DNA of 64,000 nt from Thermosulfidibacter sp. (GCA_023269715.1 JAGDVO010000004.1:16077-80076), one strand, 5' to 3'. Shown: positions 29,929-39,019, numbered from the stretch's first letter. Numbers and translations: made by a program. Notes: generated by a model not told the origin, from the sequence alone.

Positions 29929-31320
29929 TTAACCGCTCATAGAGGATAAGAATTCCATGTTATCCTTGGCTTTAGCCATTTTGTTGAGGAGGAATTCCAT
30001 GGCCTCAACTGGATTCATAGTTGAAAGTACCTTCCTGAGTATCCATATTCTCTTGAGTTCGAAATCACCGAGAAGCAGTTCTTCTCTCCTTGTTCCAGAT
30101 CTACTTATATCTATTGCCGGGAATATTCTCTTTTCTGCGAGTTGTCTTAGAAGGTATAGCTCCATGTTACCTGTTCCTTTGAACTCTTCATATATAACTT
30201 CATCCATCCTACTTCCCGTTTCTATTAAAGCGGTAGCGATGATTGTTAGACTTCCTCCCTCTTCTACATTTCTGGCGGTACCAAAGAGTTTTTTGGGTTT
30301 TTCTATGGCGCTTGCTTCAATACCACCTGACATTACTCTACCTGTTGGAGGGACTAAGTTATTGTAAGCTCTTGTTAGTCTTGTTATTGAGTCGAGCAAT
30401 ATTACTACATCTTTCCCGTATTCTACCATTCTTTTTGCCCTTTCTATGACTAGTTCTGCTACCTGTGCGTGTCTTTGCGGTGGTTCATCGAAGGTTGAAC
30501 TTATAACTTCCGCTTTTTTAACATTCCTCTGCCAATCTGTGACTTCTTCTGGTCTTTCTCCTACGAGTAGTGCAATTATATGGACTTCTGGATGATTTTC
30601 TGCGATGGCGTTTGCGATTTTCTGTAGCAATACGGTTTTTCCTGTCCTGGGTGGAGCAACTATGAGACCTCTTTGTCCTTTACCTATTGGAGCTATTAGA
30701 TCTATTACTCTTGTTGATAGTTCGTCCGGTTTCGTTTCCAGCTGTAGTCTCTTATTTGGGAATATAGGAGTCAGGTTATCAAAATGTATTCTTTCGCGCG
30801 ATTTTTCGGGAGGTTTCATGTTTATACTTTCTACCTTGACTAGTGCGAAGTATTTTTCATTATCCTTTGGGGGTCTTATAAATCCTGTTACATAATCACC
30901 TGTTTTTAATCCGAGTTTTCTTATCTGGGAAGGAGATACATAGATATCGTCTGGTCCTGGCTGGTAGTTATAGGTGGCGCTTCTTAGGAATCCAAATCCG
31001 CCCTCTGGTATTATTTCGAGTACTCCTTCACCATAGGCATATCCGTATTTTTCCACAAATAATGATAGAATCTTGAATATAAGCTCTTGTTTTCTTAAAC
31101 TAAAGGTTCCCCATATGTTCAGTTCCTTTGCTAATTTTACTAAGTCTGAAATTTTCATGCTTTTTAATGTGCACATATTAAGTTCTGGTATGTTTTTAAT
31201 AGATGGATCAATTTCAATGACTTCAAAACTCTTTTCGGTCCTTTCGTTGTTAACGTGAGTCGTTACTTCTCCGTTATTTTGAACTTGGTCTAGTTCTTCT
31301 TTCTTTAATGTTTCTTCCAT
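29929..31320 (-). CDS. rho: Transcription termination factor Rho
   Basis: 463 aa with an extra ~45 N-terminal residues before the Rho N-domain ([18 protein letters not shown]). The cold-shock RNA-binding domain has [18 protein letters not shown] and [15 protein letters not shown]. ATPase: Walker [16 protein letters not shown], Walker [18 protein letters not shown]-loop [19 protein letters not shown], and GTGNMEL. Hexameric terminator helicase. Confidence 0.97.
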   Translation of the reverse strand: MEETLKKEELDQVQNNGEVTTHVNNERTEKSFEVIEIDPSIKNIPELNMCTLKSMKISDLVKLAKELNIWGTFSLRKQELIFKILSLFVEKYGYAYGEGVLEIIPEGGFGFLRSATYNYQPGPDDIYVSPSQIRKLGLKTGDYVTGFIRPPKDNEKYFALVKVESINMKPPEKSRERIHFDNLTPIFPNKRLQLETKPDELSTRVIDLIAPIGKGQRGLIVAPPRTGKTVLLQKIANAIAENHPEVHIIALLVGERPEEVTDWQRNVKKAEVISSTFDEPPQRHAQVAELVIERAKRMVEYGKDVVILLDSITRLTRAYNNLVPPTGRVMSGGIEASAIEKPKKLFGTARNVEEGGSLTIIATALIETGSRMDEVIYEEFKGTGNMELYLLRQLAEKRIFPAIDISRSGTRREELLLGDFELKRIWILRKVLSTMNPVEAMEFLLNKMAKAKDNMEFLSSMSG

Positions 31321-31362
31321 CAGAATTCCTCCTCGTAGGTTTTCGAGAGATCATTGAAGGAA

Positions 31363-31452
31363 CGGAGGGGGAGGGATTCGAACCCCCGGTGGGGCTTTTA
31401 ACCCCACAGGTGATTTCGAGTCACCCGCCTTCGTCCGCTCGGCCACCCCTCC
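31363..31452 (-). tRNA. tRNA-Ser (anticodon CGA)
   Basis: 90-nt class II tRNA read on the minus strand: acceptor GGAGGGG with CCCCTCC, anticodon stem GGTGA/TCACC around CTCGAAA, a long variable arm TGTGGGGTTAAAAGCCCCAC, T arm GGGGGTTCGAATCCCTC. CCA not encoded. Its first base overlaps the stop codon of the upstream nitroreductase, so it is probably cut from that transcript. Confidence 0.95.
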
Positions 31453-31955
31453 TATTTGTACCATCCTCCGATTACTTCTTTTAAGTCTTTTCTTGTTGAT
31501 TTTCCTTCTTTCTTTGGGTACCCGAGGGCTATTACCGCCATTAGTTCCCACCCTTCTTTTGCTTTAAGTAGAGATTCAACAGCTTCTCTGTTTTTGAGTA
31601 TTTCACCGATCCATACAGCACCTATTCCTTGGGCGTGTAGTGCTAGTAAAATATTTTGTATGCAGGCCCCTATGGCCTGTATATCCTTTTCTCTATGGTA
31701 TGAACTGTTGTTATCTAGAAAAACTACTATCAAATTGCTTGCTTCCTTTATAATTCTACCATAGTGAGTAAGCTTGGATAGTTCTTCTTTTAAGTCCTCC
31801 CTTTCTACAATAATAAACCTCCAAGGTTGATTGTTCAATCCCGAAGGTGCCCAATGACCTGCTTCAATAGCTTTAAGTACCTTTTCTTCCTCTACAGGTT
31901 TCTTCAAAAAGTGCCTTATACTTCTTCTTGTAAATATGGCTTCAAGGCAGTCCAT
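31452..31955 (-). CDS. Nitroreductase family flavoprotein
   Basis: 167 aa, the short form of the family. FMN-binding N-terminus IFTRRSIRHFLKKPVEEEKV and AGHWAPSGLNNQPWRFIIVE, with the C-terminal ALGYPKKE. Such proteins reduce quinones, nitro compounds or act as FMN oxidoreductases. The substrate is not evident. Confidence 0.88.
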   Translation of the reverse strand: MDCLEAIFTRRSIRHFLKKPVEEEKVLKAIEAGHWAPSGLNNQPWRFIIVEREDLKEELSKLTHYGRIIKEASNLIVVFLDNNSSYHREKDIQAIGACIQNILLALHAQGIGAVWIGEILKNREAVESLLKAKEGWELMAVIALGYPKKEGKSTRKDLKEVIGGWYK

Positions 31956-32649
31956 TTCCCTCCCTCTTAGGGGATTATAAGGAGATTACTGTCTTATGTT
32001 GAGATTCTGCTTTAAGTAAAATCAGCTTTTGACACATTAAAGATTGTCTCATCCATCTAAACTTAACCTATCCCTACTTATTTTATTATAGAAAAGTACA
32101 GCTTTGTCAATAACAGAATGTACTCTAGGATGCTAGAACCACTTTTATGAATTATATATGAATTATACTGGTAGGCATTCGTTAGCTAGAATAGCTAGTT
32201 TATTCTCAGTGATTGATGAAATACTATTTTTCATTTACGCTTTAGCTTCGGCTTTAGGTTACAGGTTACCATAAGTTAGTAGTTTTTCTAAAGACAGGTT
32301 CCTTTGCTAAGGGAGTCCACCTTTTATTTTTAGGCTAAATATTAAATTTTTCCATGTTAGTTTATTGACAAAGCTATTTTCCGCATTGGTTTTCATTTCC
32401 AGGGATGTGGCATAGGTTACAGAAAAAGGTAGCACATCTTTACCCAATGTGTTTCTTACATATTTTCTTGCAGCAATATCGGTTAAGCTAATTATCGCTT
32501 TTTGGATTGTCAGAGTCAAGTTCTCTATATGTCATTAGTTTTCTCTACCTGTTGGGGCGATTTTTCCTTCCTTTGTACTTCAGATTTTAGACCCAGGACT
32601 TCTACTATTTTACTTTCCATCTCTTTCCCTTTCTGCTTTAATATAGTAT
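31956..32649. other. 694-base stretch without a convincing gene
   Basis: AT-rich, with many stops in all frames. On the minus strand a short reading frame (32519-32307, 70 codons) and a preceding fragment starting ATG with a purine-rich leader at about 32618 could be pieces of one decayed gene, but I recognise no family in either. No tRNA, repeat or terminator seen. It borders the decaying cobalamin region, which makes gene decay the simplest reading. Confidence 0.4.
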
Positions 32650-33810
32650 TTATAGCTTATTTTTGCCTTTCCAGAAAATTATTTTTCTAAGCATTACTGT
32701 GGCATAGGATCCGGCTTCAAGAGAGAATTTAAGCCTAATTCTATCTCTAAAAAATTGTAAGTTCATTATCTCTGGTATTATAGCTAACTTCCTTTCTCCC
32801 TTATTGAAAAACTTTATATCCATAATTTCAGTATCGAGTTTTTCCTCTAGTTTTTCTTTCTTAACAATTTTCAATAATTCCTCTTTGATAAACTCAGGTA
32901 AGTCTTCTTTTAAAGCTTCTTTTGATATGTAAGGGATACGCTTATCTAGTAGATCTAATTTATCTTTATCTACATCGTTATAAAAGACTATGTATTTATC
33001 TATAATAAAAGGCACTCTAAAATGTGAGAAATTTTTTGTCACAATTTCTCTTAGTATGCAATTCCATAAATAGCTTTGGTAGGAAAATATAATGAGGAGT
33101 TTTATGTTTTTAGGAAGTAACTTAAAAGCTTCCTCAAATGTTTTACCTTTCTTTAAAGCTTTTACTACTAATCTTTCTCTAAGAGATAGATGTGTAGCTT
33201 CTTTCAGGAATGAGTTCCAATTTCCAAAAAGATCAAGAAGTTTTCTCCTTATAAAAGGATTTTCATGCCATGTAAAGTACAGTTTTAAGGTTTCTTTTAT
33301 GTTACCGTCTAAGAGTAATTTGCCAATTGGTTTTGATACAACAAAATTCCTTCTAAATCTTTGTTCACCAAAATAGTTTGCAAAGCCATGTTCTTTTATA
33401 AATTTTATAGCTTCTTTTATTTTTTGTTTATCCTCTATGTTTCTTATGGTTACTGTGAAAATGTTGCTTTCTATATCACCGATTTCGAGGGGTTTATCAA
33501 AATAACCTACAAATCTTAGCTTCCAGTTATTGCCCTTTATGGTTGTTACTTTTGGTTTTCCTTCTATTGACAGGTATTGCTTTGTGATGGCCCTTTTGTC
33601 CTTTATGCCACCGAAGCCTATTTTATGACTCGGTACCTTTAGAGTTTTTGATATTTCATCTATCACTTCCAGTGTTCCTCTATTTTTCTTTTCGAGTAAA
33701 TAATAACTGAACTTCCCTTCTTCTTTTAGTTCAAATGGTAGTACTTCCTCCACTATAAAATCTTCTGGAAATACCTTTATGTACTTTGTCAGTGGATCAT
33801 AAAAAAGCAT
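32650..33810 (-). CDS. truD: TruD-family tRNA pseudouridine synthase (first copy)
   Basis: 386 aa. N-terminal PEDFIVEEVLPFELKEEGKFSYYLLEKKNRGTLEVIDEIS, the catalytic aspartate in GIKDKRAITKQYLS, FANYFGEQRFRRN typical of the TruD domain, and SYQSYLWNCILRE late in the chain. TruD modifies U13 of tRNA-Glu. A second TruD gene (62348-63514) is only about 30 kb away; the two are similar in length and layout but clearly diverged. Confidence 0.88.
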   Translation of the reverse strand: MLFYDPLTKYIKVFPEDFIVEEVLPFELKEEGKFSYYLLEKKNRGTLEVIDEISKTLKVPSHKIGFGGIKDKRAITKQYLSIEGKPKVTTIKGNNWKLRFVGYFDKPLEIGDIESNIFTVTIRNIEDKQKIKEAIKFIKEHGFANYFGEQRFRRNFVVSKPIGKLLLDGNIKETLKLYFTWHENPFIRRKLLDLFGNWNSFLKEATHLSLRERLVVKALKKGKTFEEAFKLLPKNIKLLIIFSYQSYLWNCILREIVTKNFSHFRVPFIIDKYIVFYNDVDKDKLDLLDKRIPYISKEALKEDLPEFIKEELLKIVKKEKLEEKLDTEIMDIKFFNKGERKLAIIPEIMNLQFFRDRIRLKFSLEAGSYATVMLRKIIFWKGKNKL

Positions 33811-33848
33811 GTCATTATCTCACATATGTTAAGATGATAAATCATTTC

Positions 33849-34433
33849 TTAGTGATGTTGTGGTTTTTCCTCTAGGGGTAGATTCAGTTTATCGATCTGT
33901 TCTATTAGGTTCTTCAAAACTTCTATACATAAAATGTGTTCGTTGCTTATTGATTTTCCTAGTATTTCTCTCACACGCTTGGATATGGCAGGGCTTATTC
34001 CTGAGGTTGATATTGCAGTTGTTAGCAATCCTTTTCTTAGGGTAGAGGGCACTATAAAACTACAGAGTTCTAGTAAATCAACAACATTACAGAAGATCCG
34101 TTTTTCTTTCGCTTCCTGCTGTATTTCTTTCTGTACTTCTAAGTTATCCATTGCTGCAATGACTAACTAGGCTGAATCAATATCGCCCTTCTGGTATATT
34201 CTTTTTTCCCATTCAATCTTTCTATCTTCAGCGAGCCTTTTGAGTGTTGGTGTGACATCCAGTGAGATTACTTTAATTTTAGCACCTACTTTTAGTACAC
34301 TATTGACCTTCCTTTCTGCAACCTTCCCTCTTCCTATTACTACACAGAGTTTACCTTTGAGATTCAGGAAAACTGAAAAATATTCGTTGACCAACTTTTT
34401 ACCTCTTTTACGGTTTTTAACAGGACTTACCAC
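33849..34433 (-). pseudogene. Precorrin-2 dehydrogenase (CysG N-terminal/Met8-like) with an in-frame amber stop
   Basis: Reading on the minus strand gives 88 codons, TAG at 34167-34169, then continues in the same frame to 33849. Together the two parts make a ~194-residue precorrin-2 dehydrogenase: YFSVFLNLKGKLCVVIGRGKVAERKV (NAD loop), the motif GDIDSA-stop-LVIAAMDNLEVQKEI where family members have one aromatic or leucine residue at the stop, NVVDLLELCSFIVPS, and TTAISTSGISPAISKRVRE. The reaction is precorrin-2 to sirohydrochlorin, feeding siroheme and cobalamin. A single nonsense change explains the break. The downstream part could only be made from an internal start. Confidence 0.85.
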
Positions 34434-34709
34434 CTTAATTATACTAGATTTGTTTTAGGCTCAAGCTATCAGTATATCGCTTCCATGTTAGAAACTCCAA
34501 AGGCTGTTTTTAATTTGGTCATAGTATTACTTAAAAACTTGACATACTTTCTGGGTATTGTTATGCTCTCTAATGAAAATATGTTTACTAAAATTGAAAT
34601 GAAAATAAATATAGATCTGATCCAGAGTTTAAGATTTGGGATTTCGTAACAGCTATAGTGGTTAAAGTTTAGCTAGTTGGGTATAATTGATCTAGAGAAG
34701 GGTGTATAG
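34434..34709. other. Divergent intergenic region before cbiZ
   Basis: 276 bases holding one clear and one weak promoter for cbiZ and a leader of about 135 bases. I looked for the conserved B12-box core of a cobalamin riboswitch and did not find it. Confidence 0.5.
34539..34567 (+). promoter_or_regulatory. Sigma-70-type promoter upstream of cbiZ
   Basis: Consensus TTGACA at 34539-34544, a 17-base spacer, and TATGCT at 34562-34567. A second weaker candidate with TATAAT lies at 34682-34687, 22 bases before the start codon. Confidence 0.6.
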
Positions 34710-35531
34710 ATGATAAAGAAAGTTTTAGCGGTTTTGGTTGTTTTTATGTGTTTCTCTTCGTTTGTTTTGGCAAGGGATTTAAATATTCCCAAGGAGCTTA
34801 TGGCGAAGGTGTTCGTTATAAGATCGGAAAGGGATGGCTTCTGGGAGAAGAGTTTGGTTATCCTTTTCCCTGAGAGAAGGCGTGTCTTATCTACTAATAG
34901 TGGATTTGTCGATGTTTTGGCTGTTGTTAATCATTCTGCTCATCCTGAACTTTGGAAAGAGGTTTGTCAAGAAATGAAAACCGATCATGAAGTAGGTGGG
35001 AAAGTCTATATGAGAAAGGTCCAAGAAAGGATTGCGAAGGAGCTTGGTTTAAAAAGTCAAGATATCACTCTTATAGCTACAGCTGTAGATATGGACAATC
35101 TGACTATTGTGGTAAAGGTTTACAGTCCTTTTGTTGTTGCTGCTCTCGTTACGGCTGGGGCAAAGACTAACGCTCTAAGAACTGGACTTGATGAAGGTAA
35201 GTATGTTGAAGGGAGGGAACCTAAGGGTACTGTTAATATAATTCTCCTTACTAATGCTAGATTAACGGATGGTGCTATGGCAAGGGCGATTATTACAATA
35301 ACGGAGGCAAAAACTGCTGCCTTTGAGGATTTAAAGGTTCCTAGTAGCTATACAAGGAATGTTCAGGCAACTGGGACTGGTACGGATAGCGTTATTATTG
35401 TATCAGGTAATACGGGTCCGGAGGTTACTTACACAGGTGGTCATAGTAAGATTGGAGAGCTTATAGGAAAGGCTGTTTATGAAGCGGTAATCGAAGCTCT
35501 TGAAAAACAAAATGGCTTTAAGAAGAAGTAA
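34710..35531 (+). CDS. cbiZ: Adenosylcobinamide amidohydrolase, exported form
   Basis: 273 aa and uninterrupted. A signal peptide (residues 1-21, ending FVLA) precedes the CbiZ domain: VAALVTAGAKTNALRTG, GTVNIILLTNARLTDGAMARAIITITEAKTAA, ATGTGTDSVIIVSG and YTGGHSKIGELIGKAVYEAV. CbiZ cleaves the aminopropanol side chain of cobinamides to recover cobyric acid for corrinoid salvage. Characterised CbiZ enzymes are cytoplasmic, so the signal peptide is unusual and implies periplasmic corrinoid processing. It heads a plus-strand series DUF2162-DUF2149-cobN that is otherwise broken. Confidence 0.85.
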   Translation: MIKKVLAVLVVFMCFSSFVLARDLNIPKELMAKVFVIRSERDGFWEKSLVILFPERRRVLSTNSGFVDVLAVVNHSAHPELWKEVCQEMKTDHEVGGKVYMRKVQERIAKELGLKSQDITLIATAVDMDNLTIVVKVYSPFVVAALVTAGAKTNALRTGLDEGKYVEGREPKGTVNIILLTNARLTDGAMARAIITITEAKTAAFEDLKVPSSYTRNVQATGTGTDSVIIVSGNTGPEVTYTGGHSKIGELIGKAVYEAVIEALEKQNGFKKK

Positions 35532-35574
35532 TGGGTCTAGGAAGTACGAGTTATAGAGTATTGGGTGTTAGAAA

Positions 35575-35676
35575 ATGAATCTGAGTGTAGTTTTATGGCT
35601 ACTGCGAATGCTTTTTGTCTTTGGTGTCTTTGCCCTCAAGGTTGGTTTTGGACTTGGCTTTAGTAGAATGAGATGA
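35575..35676 (+). pseudogene. N-terminal stub of a DUF2162-like membrane protein
   Basis: 33 codons encoding one hydrophobic helix (VVLWLLRMLFVFGVFALKVGFGLGF) and then TGA. It resembles the first helix of DUF2162 predicted transporters that accompany DUF2149 and CobN-like genes. The remainder of that ~230-residue protein is absent, and so is the ExbB-type gene often found here, so a deletion is likely. The assignment rests on short sequence and context. Confidence 0.45.
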
Positions 35677-35695
35677 AAAGGTATTCTGACAACAA

Positions 35696-35986
35696 TTGGA
35701 GGATCCTACTGCTGGTGTTGCAAACCTCTTTGATGCTAGTATTGTCATAACTGTTAGCATGATGATTGCTCTTTTTATGGCCTATAACCTTATGGATTTG
35801 TTCAATCCCAAATCTACTTTGACTATTGCCAAGGTGACTGCTGATGGAAAGGTAGAGATAATAACTAAAAATGGTAAGGAGATAAAAGCAAGAAGGGTAA
35901 CAGATAAGAGGTTAAGTGGCGAAGGTATACGTCTTAGAACAGTGTATCAGTTGAAGGATGGGAGAATCATTTATGTGCCAGACTGA
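35696..35986 (+). CDS. DUF2149 family protein, N-terminus possibly frameshifted
   Basis: 96 aa from a TTG at 35696: EDPTAGVANLFDASIVITVSMM, one membrane helix, and the terminal GEGIRLRTVYQLKDGRIIYVPD, the DUF2149 end signature. An ATG at 35673 (overlapping the previous stop, ATGA) encodes MKRYSDNN in another frame. A single-base shift near 35694 would join it to the body, so the TTG start may be only apparent. DUF2149 proteins occur with ExbB/TolQ-like and CobN-like genes, presumably in metal or corrinoid uptake. Confidence 0.65.
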   Translation: MEDPTAGVANLFDASIVITVSMMIALFMAYNLMDLFNPKSTLTIAKVTADGKVEIITKNGKEIKARRVTDKRLSGEGIRLRTVYQLKDGRIIYVPD

Positions 35987-36036
35987 GAATTTATAGATGA
36001 TTTGGGAATTTGTTTAGATTATTGATAGGTTAGTTC

Positions 36037-37275
36037 ATGAGGGCTTTTAAGTATTTTACTAGTTTGTATGCCCAAACTGAACCTTTGAAAATAAGCTTTG
36101 TTCCAGGGGATTATCAGACAAAGGTTGTCGTAAAGGCAATAGGTCCGCTCGGGAATCTTGGTTCTAAGGGAATTCTGTTACGAGTTTTTCTCTGAAGAGT
36201 TTGCATGATAGGTATGGCGAATTCATAAGAGACTCGAAGGTGTTAGTTATAAATGTAGTGGGTAGGTAAATTGTGGATGTTCTTAAATCCAATATTCAGG
36301 AAGCTGTAAAGAATGGGGCCAAAGTTTATGCAGTAGCTGCAAAGGGTTCCTACGACGATGAAATGAAGGCTTTTGGAATAACAGTTGATCCAAAAATTGA
36401 AGAGTACTACCAGAATTGTGGTGTTGAAAACTTCAAAATATGATTCTCTACATTCTAAAAAAGGATTTCAATTATGAGGTTTCCTATAACGAACCTGTTA
36501 AAATACCTGAATTCAGTATATACGATTACCAATCAAGAAGGATTTTTTAAAAATTTGAAGAATTCAAGAAAGTATGCTTTCCCGAAGGTAAACGTTGGAT
36601 CGGAATAGTTTTTACAAGTACTTTATCACTTCGGGTCTATAGAAGCCATTGGAAGTTCTAATTGGAGCTCTTGTAAAAGAGGGCTTTAATGTTCTTCCTG
36701 TATATGGTTGGCCTTCAGAAGAGGCGATTGAAAGGTTTTTCTTTAATGAAAACGGTTCAGGTAGAGTCTCCCTTATTGTAGGTATGTCTTTGAAAATAGG
36801 TTTGAATCCCTGTATAGCCATACCTGTTCTTAGTAAGCTTGGAGTTCCTGTGATAGATGCTATTACTCTTTATATTCCAGAGCGAAGAGGAGTGGAGAAG
36901 ATCTCCAGGTTGGTCTTGATATTTTTGAGGGAGCTTGGCAAGTTGGGATGCCTGAATTAGGAGGGGTTATCCAGCCAACGGTAATAGCTTCGAAAAAAAA
37001 GGTCCTAGATAGTAGTAACCGGTCTCGAATATGTAGAGGAAAGACCTATTTCTGAGAGAATCCAGAGGATCGTTCAAAGTGTCGAGGTCTGGATTAATCT
37101 TTAGGAAAAATCGAATCACGAAAAGAAAGTTGCGCTAATTTACTACAACTATCCTCCAGGTAAGCAGAATTATAGATGCCTCTTATTTAAACGTGCTTCC
37201 GGATAGTCTCTGGCAGATGCTTCAAATGTTGAAGGAAGAGGGTTACGATCTGGGTAATAAGATCCTTTACGATTT
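36037..37275 (+). pseudogene. Truncated, multiply frameshifted cobN-like gene (cobaltochelatase large subunit)
   Basis: Pieces of a CobN/magnesium-chelatase H protein are spread over all three frames in the right order: KISFVPGDYQTKVVV (36080s), SKVLVINVVGR then stop then IVDVLKSNIQEAVKNGAKVYAV, AFGITVDPKIEEYYQNCGVENF, VKIPEFSIYDYQ, LIGALVKEGFNVLPVYGW and LGVPVIDAITLY (36649-36960), WQVGMPELGGVIQPTVIAS, ALIYYNYPPGKQN and NVLPDSLWQMLQMLKEEGYDLG. I count at least seven frameshifts or stops. Homology ends near 37270, so roughly the C-terminal two thirds of the ~1200-residue protein is missing. No functional product is expected. Confidence 0.85.
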
Positions 37276-37630
37276 CAATATGACCGTTGTACAAAGTGGG
37301 ATCTCCCCAGATAGGAGTCCAGCTTCGCTCTCGTTGATGTTTAAGATAGCTTCCTCTAAAATTTTTACTTTTTTCTTCTCCATTCTATTATTTTTTATCT
37401 GTAGTTTGGTTCCCTTTTCCTTTCTGGGAAGTCAAGATGGATGTATCGGCAGGGCTTGCCTCTCTTAATAAATCTGATTAATTCTGATCTTTTTGGATTA
37501 ATTCTTTTTTACCTCCTCCTTTTTCTGGTATTAGGAATAGATCAAGCTTTTCGATCAAGCCCCTTGCCTCAAGTGTCAGGTACTTGGGATCACCTGGGCC
37601 TATTCCAATAAGGTAGAGCTTGCTAAGCAT
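37265..37630 (-). pseudogene. Truncated cobF-like SAM-dependent corrinoid methyltransferase
   Basis: ATG at 37630 starts MLSKLYLIGIGPGDPKYLTLEARGLIEKLDLFLIPEKG, a tetrapyrrole methyltransferase N-terminus; the ...KLDLFLIPEKGGGKKEL part fits the precorrin-6A synthase (CobF) group best. Further pieces continue in other frames: FPERKRE, IIEWRRKK, KILEEAILNINE, and GDPTLYNGHIEIVKDLI near 37270. There the sequence runs into the plus-strand cobN remnant. The C-terminal half is gone. It follows the cbiC remnant with an overlapping start. Confidence 0.75.
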
Positions 37631-38615
37631 TATAGTCCCTATATTTTTTAATTAATTGATGGACGGGCTTCAGTAGAGCATTTATCACAGCACAACAGGC
37701 TGGGCTTCCTCCTTTTCTACTCAGGTTAGTGATGAAGGGAAAGTCTTGATTGGAGAGAGTAAGCTTTGCTTCGAAAGCTTTAACAAAACCTACCGGTAGC
37801 CCAATTACTACTATATTTTTTATACCTCTACCGTTTAAGATCTCTATTGTCTTTATTAGAGCTGTTGGTGAATTACCAAATAGCTATTAATCCTATATTT
37901 TTCTCCCTTTCAAGGGCGATTTTGATTGCTCTTTTGTACGAGTTTCATTTTCAGGTTCTTCATTAATTTCTGATAAGTCTGGAATAACTCTGTTGTTTTT
38001 AAGTAGTCTTTTTGAAATCCCTGCTTTACCATTTCAACATCAACAAGGATATCTTTACCCATTCTTAGGTTTTCGATGGAAAGAGGGACGGCATCTTCAT
38101 GGAATATTATAGCTTCTTTAAATTCAGGATCTGTAGTAGCGTGGATTATTCTTCTGACTATGAATTTCTCCTCTTCAGAGAAGGGACTTAGATCTAATTC
38201 ATTTTCGATTATTTCAAAGCTTTTGCTCTTTATATCCTTATCTTCTTTTGATCCCTAACTCTTCAATGTGTTCTTTCACGATCTCTGCAAGTTTTTTTTA
38301 TGAATCTCCAAAGGGTCTTGTGTAAAGAATTTCCGCTTCTGTATGGTTTTTCCTAACTTCATCAAGAATTTCTGGAGTATCTTTGGTAACGTGAATTCCT
38401 GCACTTAGAAAAAAAAGATGAACTACAATTTTTTGACCCCATTTGCTATGATTTCTTCTAAAGCGGTTTTTATATCTGGTTCCCCAAACTGTAAAAATCT
38501 TAACATGAAGCCCTCTCGAGGCCTTTTGAGAACCCTTGCAAGTATATCTAAAATCCGTACCACTCATTTGCCTCTTTTCGTGGGCTTCCGTGAAGGACTA
38601 TTAGTATTTTTTCAC
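37623..38615 (-). pseudogene. Frameshifted cbiX-cbiC (sirohydrochlorin cobaltochelatase / precorrin-8X methylmutase)
   Basis: GTG at 38615 behind AGGAGG begins a CbiX chain, but a run of six A residues (seven would keep frame) shifts it at once. CbiX pieces: ILIVLHGSPRKEANE, FLQFGEPDIKTALEEIIANGVKKIVVHLFFLSAGIHVTKDTPEIL, RPFGDS then TAA, KKLAEIVKEHIEELG. CbiC pieces follow: SFEIIENELDLSPFSEEEKFIVRRIIHATTDPEF, LRMGKDILVDVEMVKQG, GNSPTALIKTIEIL, VIGLPVGFVKAFEAKL, SRKGGSPACCAVINALL. At least four frame breaks plus one stop. The parts are adjacent enough that they may once have been a CbiX-CbiC fusion. Anaerobic (early cobalt) branch enzymes. Confidence 0.85.
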
Positions 38616-38731
38616 TTATCAGCCTCCTATTACCTTATTTTTAGATTTGTACCATTGGAAAGTTTGGCTCGAGTGATTTAGATTTGGTAATCTATTGAAA
38701 AAGTATAAGTAGTTGTTGTAGAAATTCAAAT

Positions 38732-39019
38732 ATGAATGGTCTCAGAGGTTTATTTTTGGTATCTTTGTTGATAGTGGGTTTGCATTCTTTATCCTACTGT
38801 AGGGATTACGAAAGGGACTTTGAATGTAGGCCTCGTGTTTCTTTTTCCGAGGTGGAGGGCATAGCTAGCAAATATATCGATGAAATTAGAGGAATAAAGC
38901 TGAAAAAGAGAAGAAATAAAGATAGTTGTTATTATGTTGTGAGCGGTAAAAGAGGGAAGATAACTATTGATGCAGATAGTGGCGAGGTTATTAGTTTTAA
39001 AAGATATAAAGGTAAGTAA
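38732..39019 (+). CDS. Small exported PepSY-like protein
   Basis: 95 aa with a signal peptide (MNGLRGLFLVSLLIVGLHSLSYC, residues 1-22). The mature part, VSFSEVEGIASKYIDEIRG through GKITIDADSGEVISFKRYKGK, has the helix-strand pattern and the terminal D-x-x-x-G-x-V of PepSY domains, which are often inhibitory or binding modules in the periplasm. Two or three cysteines lie near the mature N-terminus. Intact, unlike its left neighbours. Function unknown. Confidence 0.65.
   Translation: MNGLRGLFLVSLLIVGLHSLSYCRDYERDFECRPRVSFSEVEGIASKYIDEIRGIKLKKRRNKDSCYYVVSGKRGKITIDADSGEVISFKRYKGK

Noticed and set aside
32307-32519. 70-codon minus-strand reading frame as a gene
   Set aside because: No ribosome binding site, no recognised family and stops close by in a region of decay; kept only as possible debris.
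34167-34169. Pyrrolysine or amber recoding
   Set aside because: All surrounding pathway genes are broken, no suppressor tRNA is in the window, and other genes use TAG as a normal stop (for example serS, metG, iclR).
34568-34709. Cobalamin riboswitch in the cbiZ leader
   Set aside because: The ~135-base leader lacks the conserved B12-box and paired core elements; only promoters are visible.
36649-36960. 103-codon frame as a stand-alone gene
   Set aside because: It is an internal piece of CobN continuing upstream and downstream in other frames.
37193-37468. 91-codon plus-strand frame as a gene
   Set aside because: Its first third is the CobN remnant, and the rest is antisense to the CobF remnant across the deletion junction.
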